Assembly (NCBI RefSeq): GCF_030700245.1 | Contig: NZ_JAUYZI010000034.1 | Span: 1 to 49,402, forward strand | From: Methylobacterium amylolyticum | GTDB taxonomy: Bacteria > Pseudomonadota > Alphaproteobacteria > Rhizobiales > Beijerinckiaceae | Reading direction: 5' to 3' | Length of the DNA stretch: 49,402 nt | Shown: piece after piece, positions 34,146 to 43,065 of the stretch | Layout of the letters: each line of letters starts with the position of its first letter | Numbering within the stretch: position 1 is the first letter of the stretch | The notes under the pieces: generated by a model | Database searches by the model: none | The model's input: the letters and a program-made list of their open reading frames with translations, nothing else | Told to the model about the DNA's origin: nothing | Made by a program: the position numbers and the translations under genes

Positions 34146-35423
34146 GTGCTCCAGAGACAACCGGTGATTGCGACATCGACGGCGAGACCGCCCGGGGATG
34201 GCCCGTCGAGCCCCGCCGGAGGCAGGGACCGCCTGCGCATCCTCGTGCTCCACAACCGCTACCAGGTGCGCGGCGGCGAGGACGCGGTGGTCGAGCGCGA
34301 GGTCGCGGGCCTCGCCGGGGCCGGCCACGCCGTCGAGGCGCTGATCCTGGACAACGCCGCGATCCGCACCCCTCTGGACAAGCTCAGGGTCGCCTACGAG
34401 GCGCCGCACGCCCCCGCCGGTATCGCGGCGGCCGTGGCCGCGGCGCGGGCGTTCGCGCCGGACGTGGTGCACGTCCACAACACCTTCCCGCTCCTGTCCC
34501 CCGGGGTCCACGCCCCCCTGCGGGCGCTGGGGGCGGCCACGGTGCAGTCCCTGCACAACTTCCGCGTCACATGCGCCAACGGCCTGCTGATGCGCGACGG
34601 GCACCCGTGCGAACTCTGCCTCGGGGGATCGGTGCTCCACGCCGTGCGCCACCGCTGCTACCGCGGCTCGACGGTCGGGAGCCTCGCGGTCGCCCGGATG
34701 ATCGCGCGGCACCGCCGGCTCGGGACGTGGCGGTGCGACGTCGACCGGTTCATCGCGCTGACCGGGTTCGCCCGCGACCGCTTCATCGCCGCCGGCCTCC
34801 CGGCCGACCGGATCCGGGTGAAGCCGAACGGCCTCGCCGATCCCGGCCCCCCGCCCGCGGGCGCGCGGTCCGGCATCCTGTTCGCGGGGCGCCTCAGCGC
34901 CGAGAAGGGCGTCATGGTCCTCGCCGCCGCGGCGGCTCTGGCCCGGGCGCCGATCACGGTGATCGGCGACGGGCCCCTGGCCGCGGAGCTGCGCGGGCGC
35001 CCGAACCTCACCCTGCTCGGATCGCGCGATAGCGAGGGCGTGCGGCGGGCGATGGCGGTGGCGGCGGCGGTGGTCGTGCCCTCGATCTGCTACGAGGGGC
35101 TGCCGATGGTCATCCCTGAGGCGTTCGCGGTCGGTACGCCGGTGGTGGCCTCGCGGATCGGCGCGCTCGGCGACCTCGTCGGCGACGGCGTGACCGGCCT
35201 CCTCGCCGAGCCCGGGGACCCGGTCTCGCTGGCCGCCGCCCTCGACCGGATCCACGCCGACCCGGGCGCGCGGCGCATGGGCGAGGCCGCCCGGGCGGCC
35301 TATCTCCGGGACTGGGTCGACGCGGCGGTGACCGAGCGGGCGCTCGCGATCTACCGCGAGGCGATCGCCGCGCGCCGGGCCGAGGGCGCGGCCCCCGCCG
35401 CCGTCGGCGCGCGGGCCGGCTGA
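34146..35423 (+). CDS. Glycosyltransferase family 4 protein
   Basis: GT-B fold retaining glycosyltransferase of about 425 residues. N-domain: ILVLHNRYQVRGGEDAVVER, HVHNTFPLLSPGVH, and a Cys cluster HPCELCLGGSVLHAVRHRC found in a subgroup of capsule/exopolysaccharide GT4 enzymes. C-domain: VKPNGLADPG, ILFAGRLSAEKGVMVLAAAA, and the donor-site CYEGLPMVIPEAFAVGTPVV with the Glu-x7-Glu pattern. Start uncertain: GTG 34146 after GGGGA was taken; a TTG at 34104 and a GTG at 34164 are alternatives. It presumably follows the WecG/TagA gene in one transcript (126-bp gap) and ends only 13 bp from the convergent Wzz/GumC gene. Donor and linkage unknown. Confidence 0.92.
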   Translation: MLQRQPVIATSTARPPGDGPSSPAGGRDRLRILVLHNRYQVRGGEDAVVEREVAGLAGAGHAVEALILDNAAIRTPLDKLRVAYEAPHAPAGIAAAVAAARAFAPDVVHVHNTFPLLSPGVHAPLRALGAATVQSLHNFRVTCANGLLMRDGHPCELCLGGSVLHAVRHRCYRGSTVGSLAVARMIARHRRLGTWRCDVDRFIALTGFARDRFIAAGLPADRIRVKPNGLADPGPPPAGARSGILFAGRLSAEKGVMVLAAAAALARAPITVIGDGPLAAELRGRPNLTLLGSRDSEGVRRAMAVAAAVVVPSICYEGLPMVIPEAFAVGTPVVASRIGALGDLVGDGVTGLLAEPGDPVSLAAALDRIHADPGARRMGEAARAAYLRDWVDAAVTERALAIYREAIAARRAEGAAPAAVGARAG

Positions 35424-35436
35424 CCGGCCCGCCCCC

Positions 35437-37557
35437 TCAGGCGGCGGCGGGCTCGTCGGTGAGGACGAGGCGCAGCCGGGGTTCGCGGCCCAGCGCGTCG
35501 AGCGCGCGCCGCAGCGGGGCGGCGGTGCTGCGCTGGGCGCTCACCGCGAAGACCACCGCCTGGAACCGCGGGTCCGAGGCGAGGCGCTCGGCGGCGGCGT
35601 CGGTGCCGACCAGCCCGAGGTTCACGACGACGGTGTCGAAGCTCGCCGCCGCCTTGTGGATCGCCGTCGCGACCGCGCCCGTGCCGAGATCCAGGGCCCG
35701 CTCGTCGATGGCCAGCAGCCAGATCCCCGAGGGCGTCTCGGCGATGGCGTCCACCGGGGGACCCTGGCGGCGCAGGACGTCGGCGAGCTTGCGGGCGGGG
35801 AGGGCGCCGAGGCTGCGGGCCAGGATGGCGTCCGGGTCGGCGTCGACGAGGAGCGTGCGCTGGCCGTCGGCGGCCGCGGACGAGGCGATGCCGTGGGCGA
35901 GGACGGTCTTGCCGTCCCGGTCGTCGGCGGAGGTCACGAGGATGACCGGGGGCCGCGCCCCCGGGAACTCGCGGTGCAGGCGGCCGCCGATCCGGCTCAC
36001 GGCCAGCGCGTAGGCCGCCTTCGCCCGCAGCGCCTCGGCGCTGGTCTGCGAGCCCGGGACGGCCCGCGGAACGCTCGCCATGACCGGCAGCTTCGCGACC
36101 GCCTGGAGGCGCCGCCGGGACCCGATCCGCCCGACCGCCGGCTCGGCGAGGAGGGCGCCGACCACGCCGAGGCCCAGGCCGGCCACCAGGGCGGCGGCCA
36201 GGACGATGCTCGACGGGGGGCCGTTCCGGCGCTCCGGCGGCACGGCCGGCGAGATGATCCGCGAGGAGGTGGTGTCGAGCCGCTGCTGCTCCTGCAGCTC
36301 GCGCGAGCGGACCAGGAACGTCTCGTAGACCGCGCGGTTCGCGTCCACCTGCCGCTCCAGCTCGCGCAGGCGCACGAGGCTCGCGCCGACCGTCAGGGCC
36401 TCCTTCTTGCGGCTGTCCAGCGTCGCGGACAGGCTCGCCTCCTTGGCGACCGCGGCCTTGTACTCGTTGGTGATCGAGGCCGCGATCCGCTTGATCTCCG
36501 CGTCGAGCTGGCCGCGCAGGGTGCGGAGCTGGGCGGCGCTGGTCTGCACCGCCGGGTGGAGGGGCCCGAGATTCTGGACCGAGTCCGCCCGGGAGGCTTC
36601 GAGCTGGGCGATCTGGGCGCGGAGCTGGGTCACGGTGGGGGACTGCACCACCTCGGTGACGGCGTCGAAGCTCGTGGTGCCCTTGAGCAGGGCCTCGACC
36701 TGGGTGAGGCGGCCGCGCAGTTCGGCGACGCGGGCGCGGGCCACCCCGAGCTGCTCGTTGAGCTGCGTCAGTTGCTGCTCGCTCACGAGCTGGGCGCGCG
36801 TCCCCACGATGTTGTGGGTGGCGCGGTACTTCTGCGCCTGCTCGTCCGCCTCGGCGACCGCCCGCTGCAACTCGCCGAGCCGGCCCGCGAGGTCGATGCC
36901 CGCCTTGCGGGTGAGGTCGGCGCGGGCCTCCGCCTCCGAGGCGAGGTAGGTCTTGGCGATCGCCTGGGCGATCTCGGCGGCCTTGTCGCGGTTCTTCAAG
37001 GTGACGCCGAGCTCGACCACGAAGCTGCGCTCCAGGCGCTTGGCGGTGGTGCGCTCGCGCAGGGTGCGCAGGGCCGTCAGCGCGGGCGCGGCGTCCGGGG
37101 CGGCGGGCAGGCCGACGAGCGCGCCGAGCTGCTCGCGCACCGTGTCGAGCACGGTGGGCGGCGGCACGAATTCGGGATCGCGGGCGAGGCCGAGGGCGGC
37201 GACGACGCGGCGGTAGACGTCGTCGGAGGTCATCACCCGCATCTGGCTGTCGACCACCATCAGGCTGGCGTCGCTCGTCTGGTCGGTCGGGGCCAGACTG
37301 TCCTTGACGACCTGGAGGCCGCGCGGGTCGATGAGCACCTGCACGGAGGCGGTGTAGCGCGGCGGCACGAGGGCGATCCACGCCACCGCCGCCAGCGCGC
37401 ACAGGATCACCGGCAGCAGCGTGATGATCCAGTGCCGCCGCAGCACCCGGAGGATCTCGCGCGGGTCGAAGTACCACGCGTCCGCCGCCGGCTCCTCGCG
37501 CACGACCGGCTCGCCGCCGACGACCATCATCGAGGGGACGCGCTCGACCATCGCCAT
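35437..37557 (-). CDS. Wzz/GumC-type polysaccharide co-polymerase with C-terminal ATPase-like domain
   Basis: A 706-residue protein controlling chain length and export of surface polysaccharide. It has an N-terminal Wzz domain with first membrane helix (HWIITLLPVILCALAAVAWI, about residues 40-60), a long periplasmic coiled-coil region (about 190-410), a second helix (SIVLAAALVAGLGLGVVGAL), and a cytoplasmic BY-kinase-like domain whose Walker A is ADDRDGKTVLAHG (Lys550) with LLVDADPDA as Walker A'. The C-terminus ends soon after the fold (LVLTDEPAAA) with no tyrosine cluster, so autophosphorylation of the classical kind is unlikely. The ATG at 37557 follows GAGGAG. It lies 142 bp downstream of the polymerase gene on the same strand. 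Confidence 0.9.
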   Translation of the reverse strand: MAMVERVPSMMVVGGEPVVREEPAADAWYFDPREILRVLRRHWIITLLPVILCALAAVAWIALVPPRYTASVQVLIDPRGLQVVKDSLAPTDQTSDASLMVVDSQMRVMTSDDVYRRVVAALGLARDPEFVPPPTVLDTVREQLGALVGLPAAPDAAPALTALRTLRERTTAKRLERSFVVELGVTLKNRDKAAEIAQAIAKTYLASEAEARADLTRKAGIDLAGRLGELQRAVAEADEQAQKYRATHNIVGTRAQLVSEQQLTQLNEQLGVARARVAELRGRLTQVEALLKGTTSFDAVTEVVQSPTVTQLRAQIAQLEASRADSVQNLGPLHPAVQTSAAQLRTLRGQLDAEIKRIAASITNEYKAAVAKEASLSATLDSRKKEALTVGASLVRLRELERQVDANRAVYETFLVRSRELQEQQRLDTTSSRIISPAVPPERRNGPPSSIVLAAALVAGLGLGVVGALLAEPAVGRIGSRRRLQAVAKLPVMASVPRAVPGSQTSAEALRAKAAYALAVSRIGGRLHREFPGARPPVILVTSADDRDGKTVLAHGIASSAAADGQRTLLVDADPDAILARSLGALPARKLADVLRRQGPPVDAIAETPSGIWLLAIDERALDLGTGAVATAIHKAAASFDTVVVNLGLVGTDAAAERLASDPRFQAVVFAVSAQRSTAAPLRRALDALGREPRLRLVLTDEPAAA

Positions 37558-37699
37558 CGCAGATCACTCCTCAGGTCCTGCGCGCCCCGAACGCCGGTCT
37601 CAAACGGGAAGCCCGTCGGCCCCGAGTCCCGGCGCGGGACACGCTTGCTTCAGTTCGGTTCGTCGGCCACCCCGTCGGGCAGCCCGGTTCGCGTGACGT

Positions 37700-39079
37700 T
37701 CAAACGGTGCGCCAGCCCGCGGCCGCCGCGGGCCCGGCGGCCGGCGCGACCGTCCGGCGGGTCCAGACGGCGTGCGCCGACCGCCGCAGCGCGCCGACCC
37801 GGGCGTAGGCCAGCACGGCGAGGAAGCCCAAGGTGTTCACGTTCCAGTCCTGGAAGATGCCCGGCGTCGTCATGCCGTTGAGGACGAGCACCAGCACGCT
37901 GGAGATGACGAACCGGCGCCCGGTCAGCTCGAGCTTGAGCCCCCAGCGGACCGCGTTCCACAGCACCGTGACGGCGAAGCAGATCCCGATCAGGCCGAGG
38001 CCGGCCCAGGCGCTGAGGAACATGTTGTGCGCGCTGGCGAGTCCGACGGACTGGGTGGAGGCGACGCCGCTGCGGGACTCCACCGAGAGCAGCAGGTCCA
38101 GGAAGCGGTCGCCGGCGGAGAAGCCCGACCCGATCAGCCGGTCGCGGGTCGCCTCCAGGAATATCGGCCAGAAGTTGTTGCGCCCGGTCCCGTTGGCGAG
38201 TTCCTCGGTCGGTTTCTGGAGGATGGCCGAGACCGCGTCGAGCAGTTCCGGGAACATCGAGATCGAGAGCATCAGGACGAGGAAGACGACGATCGTGGCC
38301 AGGGTGGCGACGATGCCGAGGACGCGGACCGGGCGGTGCCCGGAGGCGATCATCACCCCCGGGACCACGCCGACCAGGGCCCCCGTGCTCGCGGCCGAGC
38401 CCGCGACGACGAAGCCGGCCACGGCGAGGACGAAGTAGAGGGCGCGCCGGCGCGCGCGGCCGTCGAACACGACGAGCAGCGCGAGGACGGCGCAGACGAA
38501 CGGCATCATGTTGTTCTTGGCCGACGAGAACACGACGCCCTGCGCGAGGCTGGTGCCGATCGTCGGCGAAACGGCGACGAGCCAGATCAGCACGAACGCC
38601 GCCAGCAGGTCGGCCAGGCGCCGCTCGATGTCGCTGCGGTCGAAGATCAGGATCGAGGCGAGGTAGAAGATCGACAGCTCCACCGTCCGGTAGGCGGTGT
38701 AGGACGGCACCAGGGACCAGAGCGTGCTGAGGCCGTCCACGCCGATCATCAGGGTGAACGGCAGGTAGGGCATCGAGAGCGGCACGCGCAGCAGCCGCGG
38801 ATCTCGGTACGCCCGCGCGGCGACGTAGAGGCCGGTCAGCCCGGCGAGCGCCAGCGACAGGACGTTGGAGATCGACAGGCCCTCGTCCAGCAGCGCCTGG
38901 CTGTTCTCGCGCGTGACGGCGAAGACGAGCGGCATGAACGCGAAGGTCGCCACCAGGGCGATCGGGACCGCGAGGGGGCCGTCCGGGGGCCTCGCCACCG
39001 TGACGAGGCGCTGCCGCGCCACCCCGTAGAGCAGGCCGAACCAGACGAGGATCGCGATGGCGACGAAGACGCTCAGCAT
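37700..39079 (-). CDS. O-antigen ligase/Wzy-like polysaccharide polymerase
   Basis: Polytopic membrane protein of 459 residues with about ten to twelve hydrophobic segments and one larger periplasmic loop between residues about 265 and 340 (TGRNNFWPIFLEATRDRLIG; SVGLASAHNMFLSAWAGLGL), the pattern of Wzy_C/O-antigen ligase proteins. The Arg residues in the loop and the SAHNMFL segment match the substrate-binding loop seen in the family. It would polymerise lipid-linked repeat units on the periplasmic side, working with the Wzz/GumC protein encoded next. The ATG at 39079 starts in the first helix. Upstream, 39080-39238 is GC-rich and shows nothing. Confidence 0.88.
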   Translation of the reverse strand: MLSVFVAIAILVWFGLLYGVARQRLVTVARPPDGPLAVPIALVATFAFMPLVFAVTRENSQALLDEGLSISNVLSLALAGLTGLYVAARAYRDPRLLRVPLSMPYLPFTLMIGVDGLSTLWSLVPSYTAYRTVELSIFYLASILIFDRSDIERRLADLLAAFVLIWLVAVSPTIGTSLAQGVVFSSAKNNMMPFVCAVLALLVVFDGRARRRALYFVLAVAGFVVAGSAASTGALVGVVPGVMIASGHRPVRVLGIVATLATIVVFLVLMLSISMFPELLDAVSAILQKPTEELANGTGRNNFWPIFLEATRDRLIGSGFSAGDRFLDLLLSVESRSGVASTQSVGLASAHNMFLSAWAGLGLIGICFAVTVLWNAVRWGLKLELTGRRFVISSVLVLVLNGMTTPGIFQDWNVNTLGFLAVLAYARVGALRRSAHAVWTRRTVAPAAGPAAAAGWRTV

Positions 39080-39238
39080 GCGCGCCGGCCCTCCCGCCCG
39101 CGCGGCGGCGGCCCGGAGGACGCGATGCGGCCCGCGCGCGGGGGCGTCCGGCCCGTCGCATCGGCGCCCATCACCGCCTCCATCGTCGCCTCCCCTCCTG
39201 CGGGACCCATCCCGTGCGCCATCCGTTCCGTCGCCGTC

Positions 39239-40351
39239 TCAGGCCTTCCTGGTCGCCGCCTCCCAGCGGGACCGCAGGCGCTCCAGCGCCGGCTCCAGAT
39301 ACGGCTTCAAGCGGCGCTTGAGGTCGAGCCAGCCGAACCGCAGGACCATCCGGGCGTGGCCGGGGTGGAGCAGGCCGGCCGCCGAGCGGCGCAGGAGGAC
39401 GGTCCGCAGGTCCACGCGCTCGCCGCCGAGCTGCGCCTTGTAGGGCTGGTCGCCCCAGAGCATGTTGAAGTCGTGCACCCCGCGCGCCGCGCAGGCCTCG
39501 ATCGAGTTGATCAGGCAGATCAGCCCGAGGCGGCTGCGCGGGTAGCCGGGATCGAACCCGTGCGTGAGGAAGTAGGCCTGATCGCCGACCGTGCACACGA
39601 GGTCGGCCGCGAGCAGCGCGTCGCCCGACCGGACGAGCGTGCTGTGGCCGACCGCCGCGGCGACCGTCGCCAGCCGGTCCAGCTCCGCCGCGTCGATCAG
39701 GTACTGCCGGCCCCGGGCCTCGATGCGGGCGCGCCCGAAGGTCGCGATCCGGTCGAGGATCGCCCGGTCCGGCGCCGGCGCGCAGTCGATCGTCACGTCC
39801 GGCACGTCGCGCCGGAGGCCCCGGGCCTTGCGCCGGGTATCGGCGACGAGCCGCTTCGAGGCCCAGGCCGGCCCGCGCAGGTCCAGCCGCCAGTTGTTCC
39901 GGTAGTTGAACACCAGCCGCGCCGGGCGTGCCGGCACCGGGCCGAGGATCTCGACATCCTCGAACACCGCGAAGGCGGCCCCGGTCCGGGCCATCAGCCG
40001 TTCGGACAGGCCCGCCACCAGCGCGGCTTCCAGGCGGAGCAGGCAGCCGCGATGGACGAGGCCGCCGTGCGCGCGGGCGAAGACGAGGCGCGGCACCCCG
40101 GGCCGCAGACCCTCGACCACGACGAGGTCCCCCGCCGCATAGGCCCGCAGCCACGCGGGGTGCGCGTAGAGGCCTCCGGGGGCCGGATCGGCGTAGCCCG
40201 CCGCCGTCTCGTCCCGGAGCCGCAGCGTCCCGTCGTCGGCGAGGTAGTCGTGCAGGGCCAGAACCTGCGGCTCGCCCGGCTGCCCGGCCGGTCGCCGGTC
40301 CGGATCGGCGGCCGCGGCCGTCGTCGCGGTCGGCCCGCCGCGCTCTGTCAT
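39239..40351 (-). CDS. GNAT family N-acetyltransferase, CelD/BcsL (Acetyltransf_6) type
   Basis: A 370-residue double-GNAT-fold protein of the kind found in exopolysaccharide and cellulose loci. Characteristic parts are DTRRKARGLRRDVPDV (the helix before the acyl-CoA site), AELDRLATVAAAVGHSTLV, and the ending HDFNMLWGDQPYKAQLGGE with the conserved Gly-Asp...Tyr-Lys. It probably N- or O-acylates a sugar or a precursor. The ATG at 40351 has CGGAG six bases upstream and was chosen. The frame continues to 40447, where ATGA overlaps the deacetylase stop, but those 32 residues (MTPRA-type repeats) come from a 15-bp tandem array. Either start may be used. Confidence 0.85.
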   Translation of the reverse strand: MTERGGPTATTAAAADPDRRPAGQPGEPQVLALHDYLADDGTLRLRDETAAGYADPAPGGLYAHPAWLRAYAAGDLVVVEGLRPGVPRLVFARAHGGLVHRGCLLRLEAALVAGLSERLMARTGAAFAVFEDVEILGPVPARPARLVFNYRNNWRLDLRGPAWASKRLVADTRRKARGLRRDVPDVTIDCAPAPDRAILDRIATFGRARIEARGRQYLIDAAELDRLATVAAAVGHSTLVRSGDALLAADLVCTVGDQAYFLTHGFDPGYPRSRLGLICLINSIEACAARGVHDFNMLWGDQPYKAQLGGERVDLRTVLLRRSAAGLLHPGHARMVLRFGWLDLKRRLKPYLEPALERLRSRWEAATRKA

Positions 40352-40372
40352 GAACGGCTCCGCGTGTGTCGT

Positions 40373-40447
40373 GGTGCGAGAGGTCGAGGCGCGAGGTGTC
40401 ATGGCGCGAGGTGTCATGGCGCTGGATGTCGTGGCGCTGGGTGTCAT
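40373..40447. repeat. 15-bp tandem array at the deacetylase/GNAT gene junction
   Basis: Units GGCGCGAGGTGTCAT at 40388 and 40403 (identical), GGCGCTGGATGTCGT at 40418, GGCGCTGGGTGTCAT at 40433, and a decayed unit at 40373. On the minus strand most units begin ATGAC, so the array multiplies the stop/start overlap: in-frame ATGs fall at 40447, 40417 and 40402. Confidence 0.9.
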
Positions 40448-41319
40448 GGCGCGAGCGGCCTCGCCACGAACGGCGGCTCCGCCCGGGTCGCGTAGTACAG
40501 CACGGAGGCGATCGGCCAGCCCGGTTCGAAGTGGTGGCGCGGCAGGTAGCGCGGCACGCCGCCGCCGGGCCTCAGGGAGCCGCGCAGGCTGGAGAAGACC
40601 GCCCGGTAGCCGGCGCCAGCCGCGACCGCCAGGGCCGCCTCACTCATCGCCGCGGCCTGCCCGAACGGCCACGCGAAGCTCGTGCACGGGGTCCCGAGGC
40701 GACCCTCGATCGCCGCCCGGCAGCCCGCAACCTCCCGCTCCACCTCGCAGGGCGCGAGCCGGGACACCTCGCGGTGCGTCAGGGTATGGGCCCCGATCTC
40801 GACGCCCTCGCGCCCGAGCGCGGCCAGCGTGTCCCAGTCGGCGGTCGGCAGCCCCCTGGCGTAGCGCGCGTTGCGGCGGAACTGGTCCAGCCCCTCGGCC
40901 CCGGCACCCACGAAGGCCGGGCACACCATGAGCGCGTAGGGGATGCCGGCTGCCCGGAGGATCGGGTGCGCCTCGCTCGCCACGTTCTGGAACCCGTCGT
41001 CCACCGAGAGGTGGAACAGCCGGCCCGCGGGCCGGGCCGGGCCGTCGAGCAGGGCGAGGAGTTCCGCGGTGGTGACGAAGTCGCCCTCGCGCTTCAGGGC
41101 GGCGAACAGCCGGGTCGCGTGCTCCCGCTCCTCCGGGAAGAGGTAGTGGAAGGTCAGGCAGCGCACCGTCTCGCGCGCGCGCCGGTAGGCGAGGGGCCGC
41201 GCGCGGTCGAGGACGCCGCGCAGGGCGAAGCGCTTGACGCGGTCGCGCAGCCCGACCGGCGGCGTCATCTCCGCGGCCGATGTCGCCATAGGAGATGTCG
41301 CTATGGGGAGAGCGCTCAC
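40444..41319 (-). CDS. Polysaccharide deacetylase family protein (CE4/NodB)
   Basis: A 291-residue metal-dependent deacetylase acting on N- or O-acetylated sugars. NodB motif 1 appears as LFHLSVDDGFQNV, with the Asp-Asp pair (one catalytic, one metal-binding); motif 2 as IGAHTLTHREVSRL with the His-x3-His metal ligands; and motif 3 as SFAWPFGQA. No signal peptide is obvious, so it may be cytoplasmic. The GTG at 41319, 8 bp after the preceding gene, has GAGG upstream; an ATG at 41289 is in frame without one. The first residues (PIATSPMATSA) come from a short tandem duplication. It sits between two CelD-type GNAT genes, suggesting deacetylation and re-acylation of the same polymer or precursor. 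Confidence 0.88.
   Translation of the reverse strand: MSALPIATSPMATSAAEMTPPVGLRDRVKRFALRGVLDRARPLAYRRARETVRCLTFHYLFPEEREHATRLFAALKREGDFVTTAELLALLDGPARPAGRLFHLSVDDGFQNVASEAHPILRAAGIPYALMVCPAFVGAGAEGLDQFRRNARYARGLPTADWDTLAALGREGVEIGAHTLTHREVSRLAPCEVEREVAGCRAAIEGRLGTPCTSFAWPFGQAAAMSEAALAVAAGAGYRAVFSSLRGSLRPGGGVPRYLPRHHFEPGWPIASVLYYATRAEPPFVARPLAP
41275..41304. repeat. 15-bp tandem duplication at the deacetylase start
   Basis: GGCCGATGTCGCCAT (41275) and AGGAGATGTCGCTAT (41290) match at 11 of 15 positions, on the plus strand. Read in the gene they give Ile-Ala-Thr-Ser-Pro and Met-Ala-Thr-Ser-Ala, and one unit creates the alternative ATG at 41289. Confidence 0.7.
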
Positions 41320-41327
41320 GGGAGGCC

Positions 41328-42578
41328 TCAGCCCTGGCGCCGGACGCGCAGGGCGCGCAGCAGGGGCTTCAGCCGGGTCCGCAGCCGCAGCCGCCGCCGC
41401 ACCTCCGGGACGAGGCGGGCGGCCATGAGGGCGGCCATCGCCGCCTCGAACCGGACGGAGCGGCCGGGGCGCGCGCCCAGGAAGACGTCGGAGGTGTCCG
41501 CGCGCTCGCGCCAGAGCCCGGCCATGATCCCGGTCTCGTCGGAGGCGCACGAGTCGGTCCGCGCGACCGCCGGGTCGGTCAGCAGCGCCGCGGTGTCGTC
41601 CAGCGCGAGCTGATAGCCCGGCGAGCACGATCCGAACGCCTCGTCATAGGCGATCTTCCACGTGAACGCGGTCCCGCCGGAGCGGAGCAGGAGGCACATG
41701 CTCACCGGCCGGCCGTCCAGCGTCAGGGCGCTGACGGCGGCCAGCCCGCGCCCGGCGAGCGCGACGAGCGCCGCGCGAACGAAGGCGTCGACCCGGGGGT
41801 CGGCCAGCATCGCGGTCCCGCGGCGCCCCTTCCAGCCCTGCGCCTCCAGGTCGAGGAACTGCGCGGTCGCGGCGGCGACGGCCTCGCCCTCGTGGACGAC
41901 GTGGCGCAGGTCGCCCTGCCGGCCGAGCTTGGCCCGCAACTGCCGCAGCTTGCTGCGGCGCGACCCGGAGATCGCCTGCTTCAGGTAGGCGTCCGGCGCG
42001 AGGTCCGAGGCGAGCATCGGGCGGCGGCGGCGCGCGACGACGCGCCGGGAGATCCGCCGCGCCGCGACCATCCGGTCGAGCGCCGCGCCCACCGGCCCGG
42101 CGTCGTCGACCGTGTCGAGTTCCAGGACCTTCGGCAGCCGCGGATCGGCGGCCACGCGCGCGAACCACTCCGCCAGCACGGCCTCGGCCCAGCCCGCGCG
42201 GATCACCGGGACCGCCAGCGTGCCGAGCGGGACGGCCGGCGCGTGCAGCCGCCCCAGGGCGCCGCCGCGCCGCGCGAAGGCCCAGGCGCCGACCAGGCGG
42301 CCCTCGGGCGCGGCGTCCCAGGCGAGCAGGACGACGATCGGGACGGACGGATCGGCGCGCTGCGCGGCGTCGAGCACGGCCGGCTCCAGGAAGGCGTTGG
42401 TCTCGGGCGCCGCGTCCGCCAGCGCGCGGAAGGCCGCCTCGCACGCGAGGAACGCGCTCGGGTCGACGATCTCCGTCCTGACGGCGTGGCGGGCCTCCGC
42501 GCGGGCGGCGCGGCCCGCGGCGGCGCGATCGACAGGGCTCATCGGCGTGGGGCAGTCGGAGCGCACTGCTGAGGACAC
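41328..42578 (-). CDS. GNAT family N-acetyltransferase, CelD/BcsL type
   Basis: A protein of about 416 residues with two GNAT-like halves. The C-terminal half is typical: SRRSKLRQLRAKLGRQGDLR, then AQFLDLEAQGWKGRRGTAML, SALTLDGRPVSMCLLLRSGG, AFTWKIAYDEAFGSCSPGYQ, and SCASDETGIMAGLWRERADT, the segment with the conserved Trp/Asp surroundings. Such proteins are linked to cellulose and exopolysaccharide operons and probably acylate sugars or lipids. GTG at 42578 follows GGAGA; ATG at 42542 is an alternative without a good site. It leads the leftward group GNAT - deacetylase - GNAT - polymerase - Wzz and faces the beta-helix gene across a 536-bp divergent region. Confidence 0.87.
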   Translation of the reverse strand: MSSAVRSDCPTPMSPVDRAAAGRAARAEARHAVRTEIVDPSAFLACEAAFRALADAAPETNAFLEPAVLDAAQRADPSVPIVVLLAWDAAPEGRLVGAWAFARRGGALGRLHAPAVPLGTLAVPVIRAGWAEAVLAEWFARVAADPRLPKVLELDTVDDAGPVGAALDRMVAARRISRRVVARRRRPMLASDLAPDAYLKQAISGSRRSKLRQLRAKLGRQGDLRHVVHEGEAVAAATAQFLDLEAQGWKGRRGTAMLADPRVDAFVRAALVALAGRGLAAVSALTLDGRPVSMCLLLRSGGTAFTWKIAYDEAFGSCSPGYQLALDDTAALLTDPAVARTDSCASDETGIMAGLWRERADTSDVFLGARPGRSVRFEAAMAALMAARLVPEVRRRLRLRTRLKPLLRALRVRRQG

Positions 42579-42736
42579 GATTCCACTCTCCAGCCGACCG
42601 ATCGCCCGGACCGTGGATCCGGCGGAACAGCGCAATGCCATCGACAATCCGCGGCCTCATTGCGCGTTGCCAACGATTAAGACAAGTATGTCGATCCGAC
42701 CGAATGTGCATCGGCGCACGCGGGATCGCGACAAAT

Positions 42737-42765
42737 TTGATGCATCATACTTAAGTATTTTCTAT
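42737..42765 (+). promoter_or_regulatory. AT-rich element, copy C, with 12-bp palindrome
   Basis: TTGATG-CATC-ATACT-TAAGTA (42737-42757), matching copies at 15058 and 32931. It includes the perfect palindrome ATACTTAAGTAT (42747-42758). It lies in the divergent region 42579-43114, of which about 42670-42790 is AT-rich and the remainder GC-rich with degraded dispersed repeats from 43066. The beta-helix start is about 350 bp downstream. Confidence 0.4.
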
Positions 42766-43065
42766 GCTGATGTCCCACTCCGGGCGCGGCGCTAAAAGGC
42801 TTCGCTGGACAGCGTGTCGCACGCGCGCCGCGCAGTACGCGATGCGGATTTCCCCGCGGCTTATCGGTTCTTAAACGGGTCGCACCGCACGGTCGGCGCG
42901 GTCTGAGCGTCCATCCGACAGGCGATCGACAGGTCTTCCGGCGGATCCGGGCGCGCGGTCCGGCCCCCGTCCCGGGTCGCTCCGCGCGGACGCATCCCCG
43001 GCGCCGGCGATGAATGAGAGGCGATCGGCCGATGACGGGCGGCCGCCGGCGAGGAGCGGGGTCGA

